Part shown: positions 22,685-30,965 of the stretch, one piece after another
Position numbering within the stretch: the first letter of the stretch is position 1
Layout: each line of letters opens with the position of its first letter
DNA from: a virus
IMG/VR virus record: IMGVR_UViG_3300028597_000024
Coordinates: 1-46,094 of that record
Strand: one strand, 5' to 3'
DNA: 46,094 nt
Program-made: the position numbers and the translations under genes
The notes under the pieces: generated by a model
The model's input: only the letters and a program-made list of their open reading frames with translations
What the model was told of the DNA's origin: nothing
Database searches by the model: none

Positions 22685-23341
22685 ATGGCAAAGGCTAAGC
22701 GCAGTGGTGCGTTCATTGCAATTGAAGGTCTTGACGGGGCAGGAAAATCGTCGAATCTGCGGAATCTGGAGAATTGGTTGTCGCACACCGACACCAAGCA
22801 CTTCGTCGCGGATGAATACAAGGACTTGGTATTCAGCAACACCTTGCGGACCATGCTTAACGAGCAGAATCCACGAGTTGACCCAGTCACTGAGACGTTC
22901 ATGTTCTACTCCGCCAGGATCGAGCACACCCAACGCATCCTTGCGCCATATCTGGACAGCGGCTACCACGTGCTCACCGATCGCTACTCGGATAGCACCC
23001 GCGCTTACCAATCAGTCAAACTCGGTTTGGAGCGTGTGGAAGCAATTCATGCTCAAGCTGCGCATAGCCTGCGCGAGCCCGATCTGGTACTGTTCTACGA
23101 CATTCCCGTTGAGGTCTACAAGCAACGTGTAATTCTGCGTGGCAAAGGCCTCGACGCAATCGAAAGCCGCGGGATCGAGTTCTTTACTCAGGTCCGGGCT
23201 AATTACCTGCAGTTAGCCGAGCGCAATCCGCGCTTTGTCGTCATTGACGCATCGCAGCCGCTGGACGCGGTACTTGCCGAGTCTCTGCGCCAAGTGGATT
23301 CGTTCCTAGGGAAGTTCAATGAAAATCACGTTCAGCCTTAA
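22685..23341 (+). CDS. tmk: Thymidylate kinase
   Basis: The 218-aa protein has the P-loop EGLDGAGKS (14-22), the TMP-binding DRYSDST motif (99-105) and a LID-like stretch (RVILRGKGLDAIE). It phosphorylates dTMP to dTDP in the dTTP pathway and presumably raises nucleotide supply during infection. ATG 22685 is used in place of TTG 22682. It overlaps the next gene by 23 nt. Confidence 0.9.
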   Translation: MAKAKRSGAFIAIEGLDGAGKSSNLRNLENWLSHTDTKHFVADEYKDLVFSNTLRTMLNEQNPRVDPVTETFMFYSARIEHTQRILAPYLDSGYHVLTDRYSDSTRAYQSVKLGLERVEAIHAQAAHSLREPDLVLFYDIPVEVYKQRVILRGKGLDAIESRGIEFFTQVRANYLQLAERNPRFVVIDASQPLDAVLAESLRQVDSFLGKFNENHVQP

Positions 23342-23780
23342 GTATGAAGCTCTGGCAATGTCGACCAACCGACTGCCAGACCCGATTATCGAAGCCCTCA
23401 CCTCGAAGCGCAAGTTTTGGCGCGATCTAGGCCAACGTCTCGCGTTCCTGCCTGTTGTTCATAAGGCGCGGTACATTGGTACCATGCCAGAAGAAAGCCC
23501 ACACGAAAATGCCGTGCAGTACGCGAAGCAGAACGGCCTGCAGTTGTGTGTTGGTTACATCGTGTGGCAGGAAGCTCCGAACGAACCCTGGAAGATCGAC
23601 GTGTACAGCTTCTGTGTTCGCCCAGAGGATGAGCGCGTCATTGATCCAACGAAGGGACACGACTGGTCGAAGATGCGTGTCTACTACCTGGGCTTCAAAG
23701 TCCCAGCGAAGGACATTGCTGGCATGAAGTACCTGCACTACTTTGAAAGGATGAACTACCTCGTCGACCATGTAGCCTGA
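23319..23780 (+). CDS. Hypothetical protein, 153 aa
   Basis: It starts inside the end of tmk with a GGGAAG ribosome site. A segment with a Cys and a strand (LQLCVGYIVWQEA), then VYSFCVRPEDERVIDPTKG and VYYLGFKVPAKD, recalls small phage proteins with a pattern of Cys, a hydrophobic strand, V-I-D-P-T, then Y-x-G; these have no defined function known to me. I assign none. Confidence 0.65.
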   Translation: MKITFSLKYEALAMSTNRLPDPIIEALTSKRKFWRDLGQRLAFLPVVHKARYIGTMPEESPHENAVQYAKQNGLQLCVGYIVWQEAPNEPWKIDVYSFCVRPEDERVIDPTKGHDWSKMRVYYLGFKVPAKDIAGMKYLHYFERMNYLVDHVA

Positions 23781-23790
23781 GGCCACAACC

Positions 23791-24750
23791 ATGTCTTTCG
23801 CGACCGATGTACCAGTTTCAATTGCATTGAACAGGGATGTGATGCTCACGGTTGAAACCCAACGACTGCTGGAGGGTCTTGGGATCAACCCCAAAGACGC
23901 TGCGCAGTACGAGTTGGTAGGAAGTGTACTGGCGCATAGGCAGATTGTTCGTTCCTTCATTGTCTTGAAGATGCGCATTACCGCCATCCTCAAGTCGGGC
24001 ATGCCATTCGCGGGCTTAGACGACGTGATGGCTATAACAATCAACAACATCTGCCCAGTGCAAACCATCCGCGCTTCTCCGGAGTACGACGAGGAAATCT
24101 ATCGCGTCCGTGAGCCTGTGTTGACCAACAACATTGGCTTGATGCCGAACGAGGAACTTGTCGTCAGGCGCTCTGGTGACTTGTTGACGCTCGCCCATGA
24201 GCAGTTTGAGATACAGGTCACCGAGCAGGACTTGGAGAAGATCACGTCCAAGAGTGCTCACAAGGCGCGCTACGCAGTGCTTTCACCTGACGCTACCATG
24301 TGGCGCGTTGTCAGTGTGCGGAGCTACAGTATCAAGGAACTGATAGACCAAGTCAAGCTCTCACCCGACTCCATGTTTTGCAAGGTTGACCTCGACACCG
24401 GCTACTACTCTACCAGCGCGCTACTCAACATCAGCCGCAGGGTATTCGACAGCAGCGCCAAGCCCACACGGGTTCTCGACTGGCTGCGCGAGTTTTACGA
24501 GTATGGCGAGTTCCCGCCAGACGCGAATCTGCAACACCCCATTGTGCTCCGCTGGAAGTCAATGGTTCAAGCGCCCGAGTTCGACACCAACGAGTTCAGC
24601 CAGTTCGCTGCATTCCACGTGTGTCGCTATCGTGGCCTCACTTCACCTGTGCGAGTTGAAAACCAGATGGTGGTAACCGACAACGGTACCATGCGTCTGC
24701 GCGACTACTTTGCCCAATTTGACGAGATAGCCCATGCACATCAGTCTTAG
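23791..24750 (+). CDS. Hypothetical protein, 319 aa
   Basis: GAGG lies upstream of the ATG. An alpha/beta protein of ordinary composition; segments such as YAVLSPDATMWRVVSV and VLDWLREFYEYGEFPPD are not recognised. Its end overlaps the topoisomerase start by 17 nt, so the two are coupled. It sits between the dTMP kinase and the topoisomerase, which suggests but does not prove a DNA-metabolism role. Confidence 0.65.
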   Translation: MSFATDVPVSIALNRDVMLTVETQRLLEGLGINPKDAAQYELVGSVLAHRQIVRSFIVLKMRITAILKSGMPFAGLDDVMAITINNICPVQTIRASPEYDEEIYRVREPVLTNNIGLMPNEELVVRRSGDLLTLAHEQFEIQVTEQDLEKITSKSAHKARYAVLSPDATMWRVVSVRSYSIKELIDQVKLSPDSMFCKVDLDTGYYSTSALLNISRRVFDSSAKPTRVLDWLREFYEYGEFPPDANLQHPIVLRWKSMVQAPEFDTNEFSQFAAFHVCRYRGLTSPVRVENQMVVTDNGTMRLRDYFAQFDEIAHAHQS

Positions 24751-26419
24751 CGCAGTCCAGAAGGAAGCGGTGACCTCCTTCCTGAAACTGCTTGCGACTC
24801 TGTACGTCACCTACGACACCAAACTCAACCCTGAGCAGCGCCGCCGCATGAACCTGTGGCGCCAGCAAGCCGAAGAGTTCGTCACCAAGTTCAAGATGGC
24901 CAAGCTCATGGATAAAGCCGTGAAGCTGGTCGTCGCGGGTAATGAGCCAGGCAACGACGACGAAACCGACGATGCGATCACCGATCTGCTGGATTCCCTG
25001 AAGGCCAAGCACCCGCTGTTCGAGAAGGAGACGGATATCTCCCGTGTCCAGCTGAACCTGATCAAGGACTTCCGCCTTGCGCACTTCGGCAGCGAATCTG
25101 CATCCAAGCGCCTGCTGCGCGGCGTAGCGTCGATTGGCGATCCGATGGTCACCCAGTTCTACACGCACGACACTGACGGTGTTGATTTCTCCGAGACCTA
25201 CGACAAGCTCAAGGCGTTGGTGAAGAAGTACGGCAAGGTCAACGGCTACATCATGCCGACCGAAGTGCTTGAGCAATGGCAAGCCACCAACAAAGCCAAG
25301 GGCCAGAAGACTGCCGGTCACGCTGAATACCTGCAGCTCCGCCGTGAAGTCAACGACATTTTCAAGAAGTCGCTGGCGAACATGGTACGGGCGTCCGGTA
25401 AGCCATATCTCCCACTGCGCGACGTGATCGCTACCATGAAGGCCGAGGGCATCGTCAACAACTTGCCAGCTGGCTTCGTGGGTAACGTCGATGACCTGAA
25501 CAACTTCTACACCACTGCAGGTAAGAAGCTGGTCCAGACGCCAAGCGGCGACGTGAAGATGAACCCGAAGTACAACGCAGAAGAGGACAACGCCTACGTC
25601 TGCGAGTTCACCCCACCGTTTGCCCAGAAGGCCTCGCGTGCTTACACCGAGAGCTATCGCACTGGTGCCAAGGCCGAGAAATTCGACGTGGTCGCCCAAG
25701 TGCTGCCCAAACTGGCCGCACTTACCAAGAAGTGGCTGCCTGATCTGCGCAAGGTGGGCAAGTCGAAGGAAGGTACGCTGGCCACGCTGTGCGAGTTCAT
25801 CTATGACACCAGCGCCCGTGTAGGTAACAAGAACGCGGCTACTGGCGGTGAGAAGACCTACGGCGCTACCCAGCTGCTCGCCAAGCACTTCAAGATGGCC
25901 CCATCGGGTACCACTGCAACCGTGACCTACATCGGTAAGTCTGGCGGTAAGCAGCAACACAAGCTCAAGTTTACCACCGTCCGTGGTAAGCAACTGGGCG
26001 ACGCACTGCGCAAACTGCTGGAAGGTAAGAGCCCAGAAGACCACGTGTTCACGTTCAAGAACGCACAGGTCACTGGTGCCATGATCAACCGCTACCTGCA
26101 CGGTCTTGGCTTCCCTAAAGCCTTCACCATCCACAAGCTGCGCACTGCACGCGGTAGTGAGATGGCCATGGAGATTCTCAAGAACAGCCCGTTCAAGAAA
26201 GGCGGTAGCTGGAAGGATCGTGACGTCCACAAGTGGCTGGAGACCGAGCTGCTCAAGATTGGTGAAGAACTCGGCCATATGAGCGGCGAGAAGGTCACCT
26301 CCAACACGGCCATCCAGAACTACATCAGCCCAGAGATTCTCGGCGAGTTCTATGCCAAACTCGGCATTCGCCCAAGCCCGAAAGTCCAGAAGGCTATCGA
26401 CAGCGCGAATAAGGAGTAG
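24734..26419 (+). CDS. Type IB DNA topoisomerase
   Basis: The C-terminal half of this 561-aa protein is a poxvirus/bacterial-type topoisomerase IB. DTSARVGNKN holds Arg362, YIGKSGGKQQHKL holds Lys402, HKLRTARG holds Arg470, LGHMSGEK holds His515, and TAIQNYISPEIL holds the nucleophile Tyr530, so the full catalytic set appears present. It would relax supercoils through a 3'-phosphotyrosine intermediate. The first 300 residues are far longer than in compact viral enzymes (about 310-350 aa in total); they are helical and unassigned. A catalytic-domain relative among recombinases is less likely, given the ARVGN and GKSGG motifs. Confidence 0.85.
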   Translation: MHISLSAVQKEAVTSFLKLLATLYVTYDTKLNPEQRRRMNLWRQQAEEFVTKFKMAKLMDKAVKLVVAGNEPGNDDETDDAITDLLDSLKAKHPLFEKETDISRVQLNLIKDFRLAHFGSESASKRLLRGVASIGDPMVTQFYTHDTDGVDFSETYDKLKALVKKYGKVNGYIMPTEVLEQWQATNKAKGQKTAGHAEYLQLRREVNDIFKKSLANMVRASGKPYLPLRDVIATMKAEGIVNNLPAGFVGNVDDLNNFYTTAGKKLVQTPSGDVKMNPKYNAEEDNAYVCEFTPPFAQKASRAYTESYRTGAKAEKFDVVAQVLPKLAALTKKWLPDLRKVGKSKEGTLATLCEFIYDTSARVGNKNAATGGEKTYGATQLLAKHFKMAPSGTTATVTYIGKSGGKQQHKLKFTTVRGKQLGDALRKLLEGKSPEDHVFTFKNAQVTGAMINRYLHGLGFPKAFTIHKLRTARGSEMAMEILKNSPFKKGGSWKDRDVHKWLETELLKIGEELGHMSGEKVTSNTAIQNYISPEILGEFYAKLGIRPSPKVQKAIDSANKE

Positions 26420-26422
26420 ACC

Positions 26423-26665
26423 ATGAACCAGATCAAGTGGAAAGCAGAAGCAACATCCACCCAGGGCCGACCATTCCATCGTATCTATCGTGGCGTCAAC
26501 CCGTACAAGGAGAACGGCGTCCATCTGGATAAAGGCAGCCCATTCGCTCTCCGTATGGATAACACTGGCTGTGTGCTGATCGCCGGCGGCCAAGAGTTCG
26601 CCATCAGCCAAGCTGAATACTACAACCTGATGCGCGCATCCCTACCCAATAAGGAACACCAATGA
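26423..26665 (+). CDS. Small protein with IKWKAEA N-terminus, 80 aa
   Basis: AAGGAG at ideal spacing precedes the ATG, 3 nt after the topoisomerase stop. The N-terminus MNQIKWKAEA is nearly the same as that of the next protein (MTIQWKAEA), although the rest differs. The body is beta-like (ALRMDNTGCVLIAGGQEFAI). It overlaps the next gene by ATGA. Not recognised. Confidence 0.65.
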   Translation: MNQIKWKAEATSTQGRPFHRIYRGVNPYKENGVHLDKGSPFALRMDNTGCVLIAGGQEFAISQAEYYNLMRASLPNKEHQ

Positions 26666-27828
26666 CTATCCAATGGAAGGCAGAAGCTGCCGCAGTACCC
26701 AACGTCGCTAAGGGTGACCTGATCAGCTTCCAGATCAGCCCCACCAAGTACCGCATCGGCCGTGTCATTGGCAACACCAAGAAGGTACTCACCCTTGATT
26801 CGGGTGGCGAACACTTCGAGATTGACCCTGAGGACTTCGATGAAATCGCCCAGAAGGTGACCATCAGCTACATGAAGCCCAACCATCTCGCCAGTGCCAT
26901 GAAGGAAGAGTACACACTGGCCAAGCTGCGTAAGCTCGTTAACCCAGATGGTGATGTACGTCCAACCAGCGGCCCGAGTAAAGCCAACGTAGACAAAGAA
27001 CCAGCCACTGCATCCATAGCACCTGCCCAAGTGTACGATGCCCTCAAGTCGTATAAGGGCGTCATTGCAGAGAAGATCACCCAGATGCCTGATGGGGCTC
27101 TCCATGTGACTCTTGCCCACGCTGGCACGTCCATGGCGTCTGCTATGTTCACGCTGCGCACTACTGGCACTAAGGTCCGTGTGGTCAACGCAGAAGTCTC
27201 GGCCATCCCGGCAGGCGATCCAGTGGGTTCTGGGCGCTGGACTAAGGTACGTACTCCAGACGAGGGTACGCTGGCCAACGTGCTCCGTCCGGTTATTACT
27301 GCCATCCAGAAGAAGGCACAGCAGAAGGTCAAGTCGTCCATTCATACGCCTACCGCCCGCGCTCCACAGCCTGCAGTTAAGCCGGCTACTGCACCCACCT
27401 CCGAAAAGGCCATCCTACAGGCCATTAAGGAGCTGGAATCGCAACGGGATACCGCCGTCAAGGGCTTCAACGACAAGATTAACGCACTTCGTGACAGCCT
27501 GCCTTCCCGCAGCTCCATGCCGAGCGGTCCGAGCGGTTCTACCAGCCTGTACGGTTTGGGCAAGGGTTCCGTCGGTGCTGCCGCCTATAAGAAGCTGTTC
27601 GGTAACGCCTCCTTCCGTCCAACTGCAGGCAAGACCTACCCGATCACGGTAGACGGTGCGCCGTACACGATGGAAGTGACCCACATCATCAGCAACAACA
27701 TGCAGCTGGTCAGTGTAGGTCCGAAAGGTTCCCGTAACCGCGACAACACCATGTTGGCCGTTAAGGGTGAGGGTATCTGGAACGAGAACGATATGAACCT
27801 CCCTGCCCAGTACCGCCGTCACCTGTGA
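26662..27828 (+). CDS. Hypothetical protein with IQWKAEA N-terminus, 388 aa
   Basis: Residues 1-75 contain the shared MTIQWKAEA and a small beta-barrel-like unit (GDLISFQISPTKYRIGRVIG, then LDSGGEHFEIDPEDF), possibly SH3- or KOW-like. The middle (120-215) is alpha/beta. Residues 225-255 are a Pro/Ala-rich linker, then a coiled-coil-like helix (ILQAIKELESQRDTAVKGFN), a Ser/Gly-rich segment, and a C-terminal beta unit. Not recognised. Its multi-part build with linkers and its place before the head genes fit a virion or DNA-associated protein. Confidence 0.6.
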   Translation: MTIQWKAEAAAVPNVAKGDLISFQISPTKYRIGRVIGNTKKVLTLDSGGEHFEIDPEDFDEIAQKVTISYMKPNHLASAMKEEYTLAKLRKLVNPDGDVRPTSGPSKANVDKEPATASIAPAQVYDALKSYKGVIAEKITQMPDGALHVTLAHAGTSMASAMFTLRTTGTKVRVVNAEVSAIPAGDPVGSGRWTKVRTPDEGTLANVLRPVITAIQKKAQQKVKSSIHTPTARAPQPAVKPATAPTSEKAILQAIKELESQRDTAVKGFNDKINALRDSLPSRSSMPSGPSGSTSLYGLGKGSVGAAAYKKLFGNASFRPTAGKTYPITVDGAPYTMEVTHIISNNMQLVSVGPKGSRNRDNTMLAVKGEGIWNENDMNLPAQYRRHL

Positions 27829-27835
27829 GGCAAGT

Positions 27836-28186
27836 ATGCAGATCACCTTTCCAATAGCGGCAACAGCCAACTCACCGCTGGTGCTGTACAACGTGCGCAC
27901 TGCCATCCAGAAGCTTCCTGGGTTGAAGTTGGTTGAAGACACCCTATTGCCCGGCTCTTCGGTTAAGCTGGAACTCCAGTTCACCAAGAACAAGCGCAAG
28001 GTGGAGGCGGAGGTAGTATTGACCCGTGGGTCGACCACAACCGATGTACACACCAAGAGCGCCCAGTACCGTGTCAATGGCGGTGAATGGAGCTGGGACC
28101 GCCGTAAGGCACCATTCGGCCGGTTGGATGAAGTGCTCCGTGTGGTGTACGATTCCATGACTGCGAGAGCTGGTGTCGGTTTGTAG
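27836..28186 (+). CDS. Hypothetical protein, 116 aa
   Basis: GAGGCAAGT precedes the ATG. A beta-rich protein (MQITFPIAATANSPLVLYNV, then SSVKLELQFTKNKRKVEAEV). Not recognised. It is the last gene before the gap and promoter-like sequences that lead into the head genes. Confidence 0.6.
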   Translation: MQITFPIAATANSPLVLYNVRTAIQKLPGLKLVEDTLLPGSSVKLELQFTKNKRKVEAEVVLTRGSTTTDVHTKSAQYRVNGGEWSWDRRKAPFGRLDEVLRVVYDSMTARAGVGL

Positions 28187-28209
28187 ATTGGAGCGTGTTT
28201 TTGCAAGTT

Positions 28210-28245
28210 CTAATTTTTTGACTATCGCAGCAACTTAGCTGTGAT
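28210..28245 (+). promoter_or_regulatory. Head-operon promoter region (TAATTT motif plus sigma70-like pair)
   Basis: In the 99-bp gap before the head genes, CTAATTTTTT (28210-28219) matches the recurrent motif. It overlaps TTGACT (28218-28223), which stands 16 nt before TGTGAT (28240-28245), a weak -10. Either or both could drive the capsid genes. The gap is otherwise AT-rich, with a GGAG site for ATG 28286. Confidence 0.4.
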
Positions 28246-28285
28246 CGAGAGTCGTGGAGTAATCCACATATTCCTGGAGACAACA

Positions 28286-30214
28286 ATGGACCCAATCATC
28301 CGTGGTATCGTTGTTGCCGGCAATACCCTGGAAGAAGCTCAGGCACTCTACCGCGCTGTGGCCACTGGCCAAGACGCCCAAGCACTGCATGACGAAGGTG
28401 AAAACTTCGTAGTGCTGGCGTCTGTCAGTTCCGATATCAACCTGCTCAACCCGCTGACTGGCGCGGATGATCTGAAGGTTGGTGACGGTATGACCGATCG
28501 CATGGAGTTCCTGTCTTCGGACAGCCAAGCCGTCAACGTCAACTACACCATCTGCACCGCCGGCTGCAACGCCCACATCCTGGCCGATGACAGCGAGCTG
28601 ATGCAACACTGCCCGGCCTGCGCCAGCGTTCTCGAAGACCTGACCGAGGAGCAAATTGCTTCCCTGTCCGGTGGCGAAGAAGACGGTGAGTGCGAAGGCT
28701 GCCAAGTGCAGGAAAGCGTGCTGGCTTCGGGTAATACCCTGGAAGAAGCCGTTGCCAACTACAACGCCCTGGTGCGTGGTGAAGTTGCCGACTACAGCAC
28801 CATGCAATGCGGCGATACCCTGGTGGCCACTGCTGGCGCCGCGTCGTTCGACGTGTACAAGGGTTGCGAAGCCAAGATCGTCGAGAATCAGGAAGCCGGC
28901 CTGCTGGAATCCCTGAGCTCCTCCGCCGATGAAATCGAAGCTCACAACTTCGTATGCGCATCCGCCGCCTGCGGTGTGCATGTTGTATCCAGCGACGACA
29001 TGCCTGTGTTCTGCCCAGCCTGCGCCTCCGGCCTGCTGGACCCAGAAGACGCTCTGGGCGAAGAAGCCAACGCATCCGACGATGACGTTGGTGCAGTCGA
29101 AGACGATCATCACACTTCCCTGTCCTCCGATGAGGATGACGAGGAAGAGGAAGACGAAGACGACCTCGAGGAAGAAGAGGACGACGACGATTCCGACGAG
29201 GATGACGACGAAGACGAAGACGATGACTCCGATGAGGACGATGACGAAGAAGACGACGAAGAAGAAGAGGATGAGGACGACGATGACGACGCCCTGACCC
29301 TTTCCGTATCGTCCGTCCAGCCTTCGAACAAGCGCGCTCGCAAGGTTCAGCGTCAGGAAGCCGTCGCCGGTGCCCACGAAGAAGAGGAAGAGGAAGAAGG
29401 CGAGCACGTCTCGGTATCTGCCAGCTTCCTGGCCTGTGCTTCGGCACAAGGTGAACTCGACGTCTCCAAGCTGGACGTAGCGCATGCCGCTGCCCTGCAA
29501 GGCGTGAGCACCTGGGTCGCCTTCTACGATGGCATGCCGATCGCCAAGGCTACCGAAGCTACCGCCAACAACGCTCACTTCAACAGCGAAGTGTTCGGCC
29601 GTACCTTCAAGGCCATCGCTGCTGAGCAAGGCATCCCTGCGGCCATGTCGCAGATGGGCTTCAACGAAATCAAGTCGGATATCCAAGTTGCTGACTTCGT
29701 TCAGTCGGAAATCCAGACCCAGGTTGAGCAGAAGACCCAGGAAGTTGTTGCTGCCGCTGAGCAGGACAAGGCTGAACTGGTTGACCGCTTCCAAGCGGCC
29801 ATGGCCATGGCAGCCCAGGGTATCACCAACGGCTTCTTCAAAGGCAAGTCGAACCCTGTGCAACAAACCCTGATCGAAGCCCTGTCGTCCGTCGGTCTCG
29901 ACAACGCCAGCGCCCTGGTCAAGCAGGCCTTCCTGCAATCTGGCGAGGACTACAACAAGCTCCTCATCAGCCAGGCCTCGTACATCATGGGCAAATCCCT
30001 CGATGTGCAGAACGAACTCGGCGAAGCTATCGCTGGCTGCAACACCAACGCCAACGAAACCGCTACCGCCGCTACTGCTCCGGTGCCGCTCGGCCGTCCG
30101 GTGCAGGTCGAGAAGAAAGGTGAAGTACGCCAAGAGGCCACTGCATCTTCCGCTGCCCCTGCTGACTTCCAGGCCCGTGCGACTCACGCCATGCGTGGCC
30201 TCGGCCGTCGTTAA
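28286..30214 (+). CDS. Acidic head-region protein with duplicated Cys module and Asp/Glu tract (possible scaffold/core)
   Basis: ATG 28286 has GGAG upstream; GTG 28241 is ignored. The 642-aa protein starts with two related modules. Residues 10-116 begin VAGNTLEEAQALYRA and end CTAGC ... CPACASVL (C90, C94, C109, C112). Residues 147-250 begin ASGNTLEEAVANYNA and end CASAAC ... CPACASGL (C224, C229, C243, C246). Each could bind zinc. Residues 282-335 are 54 positions of which 51 are Asp or Glu. The C-terminal 300 residues are helical and Ala/Gln-rich. Acidity, helicity and location before the capsid gene fit a scaffold or prohead core, but no protease motif was found, and an internal head protein is an alternative. 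Confidence 0.65.
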   Translation: MDPIIRGIVVAGNTLEEAQALYRAVATGQDAQALHDEGENFVVLASVSSDINLLNPLTGADDLKVGDGMTDRMEFLSSDSQAVNVNYTICTAGCNAHILADDSELMQHCPACASVLEDLTEEQIASLSGGEEDGECEGCQVQESVLASGNTLEEAVANYNALVRGEVADYSTMQCGDTLVATAGAASFDVYKGCEAKIVENQEAGLLESLSSSADEIEAHNFVCASAACGVHVVSSDDMPVFCPACASGLLDPEDALGEEANASDDDVGAVEDDHHTSLSSDEDDEEEEDEDDLEEEEDDDDSDEDDDEDEDDDSDEDDDEEDDEEEEDEDDDDDALTLSVSSVQPSNKRARKVQRQEAVAGAHEEEEEEEGEHVSVSASFLACASAQGELDVSKLDVAHAAALQGVSTWVAFYDGMPIAKATEATANNAHFNSEVFGRTFKAIAAEQGIPAAMSQMGFNEIKSDIQVADFVQSEIQTQVEQKTQEVVAAAEQDKAELVDRFQAAMAMAAQGITNGFFKGKSNPVQQTLIEALSSVGLDNASALVKQAFLQSGEDYNKLLISQASYIMGKSLDVQNELGEAIAGCNTNANETATAATAPVPLGRPVQVEKKGEVRQEATASSAAPADFQARATHAMRGLGRR

Positions 30215-30232
30215 TCATCTTCGGAGATCACC

Positions 30233-30922
30233 ATGATCAACCAAAAATACACTCGCCTGTTCCTGACCGAGCACCGCAAAGTCGAAACTGCTGCGCAACT
30301 GCTCGATGAAGGCCAGGCCCTGGTCAACGTCAAAGAAGGCCAAGAAACCGTAGTGCGTCCGTCGACCGGCGCCAACGGTGAAATCTTCGCTGGTATCAGC
30401 CTGATGCGCAACAGCCCTCCTACCGTGCTGAACTGGGTAGGTGAAGGTGTCATCCCGTCGAGCGGTTCCATCGAACTGCCACGCGTTCCACGCAACGGCC
30501 AGATCCTGATCAAGGTCGGCGGCGAGAAGCGTGACATTGTTGCTGGCGTGCCTGCCGAAGACCAAGCGCAACTGACCGGTCCAACCGTTACCTTCTTCGC
30601 TGACGACGTTGCTGCTGGCTCGGCCTACACCGTGCAAATGAGCTACGACGCTTCGCTGAACGAAGCTCGCCAGCTGCTGGGCGATGCCCCGATCGGTGGC
30701 CTGGCTGCCATCACCCAAGACGTCGTTGGTGTTATCACCCGTGGCGAAGTGGGCACCAGCTTCTACGACGCATCGGCTGACTTCGCCGGCGCCATCCAGG
30801 TTCGCCTGGGCGCTGATGGTCGCTTCACCACCAACGGCCAAGGCACTCTGCTGCCGAACGTCACCGTGATCACTGCACCGAGCAGCGAGAATAGCGCTCT
30901 CGTTCTGCGCGTGAACGTGTAA
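30233..30922 (+). CDS. Candidate capsid decoration/head protein, 229 aa
   Basis: Beta-rich, Gly/Ala/Val-rich protein with a GGAG site. It includes LVNVKEGQETVVRPSTGANG and later VVGVITRGEVGTSF, a pattern resembling head-stabilisation proteins (E-G-x-E-x-V, then strands with G-A-x-x-G). It lies between the acidic protein and the capsid gene and shares their strongly biased codon use, which suggests abundant expression. A decoration role is inferred from position and style only. Confidence 0.5.
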   Translation: MINQKYTRLFLTEHRKVETAAQLLDEGQALVNVKEGQETVVRPSTGANGEIFAGISLMRNSPPTVLNWVGEGVIPSSGSIELPRVPRNGQILIKVGGEKRDIVAGVPAEDQAQLTGPTVTFFADDVAAGSAYTVQMSYDASLNEARQLLGDAPIGGLAAITQDVVGVITRGEVGTSFYDASADFAGAIQVRLGADGRFTTNGQGTLLPNVTVITAPSSENSALVLRVNV

Positions 30923-30965
30923 CCCGCGGCCTCACCGCATTTCGAGAACTCCTGGAGAATCAAAC

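Noticed and set aside
20311-26419. Recently inserted island of foreign origin
   Set aside because: Base composition, codon style, strand, gene spacing and the TAATTT motif are the same as in the flanking genes; no repeats or mobile genes bound it.
29129-29290. Simple-sequence (microsatellite) artefact from the GAY/GAR repeats
   Set aside because: Codons vary (GAT, GAC, GAG, GAA), the frame stays open on both sides, and the protein continues with ordinary sequence, so selection on an acidic protein tract explains it better.
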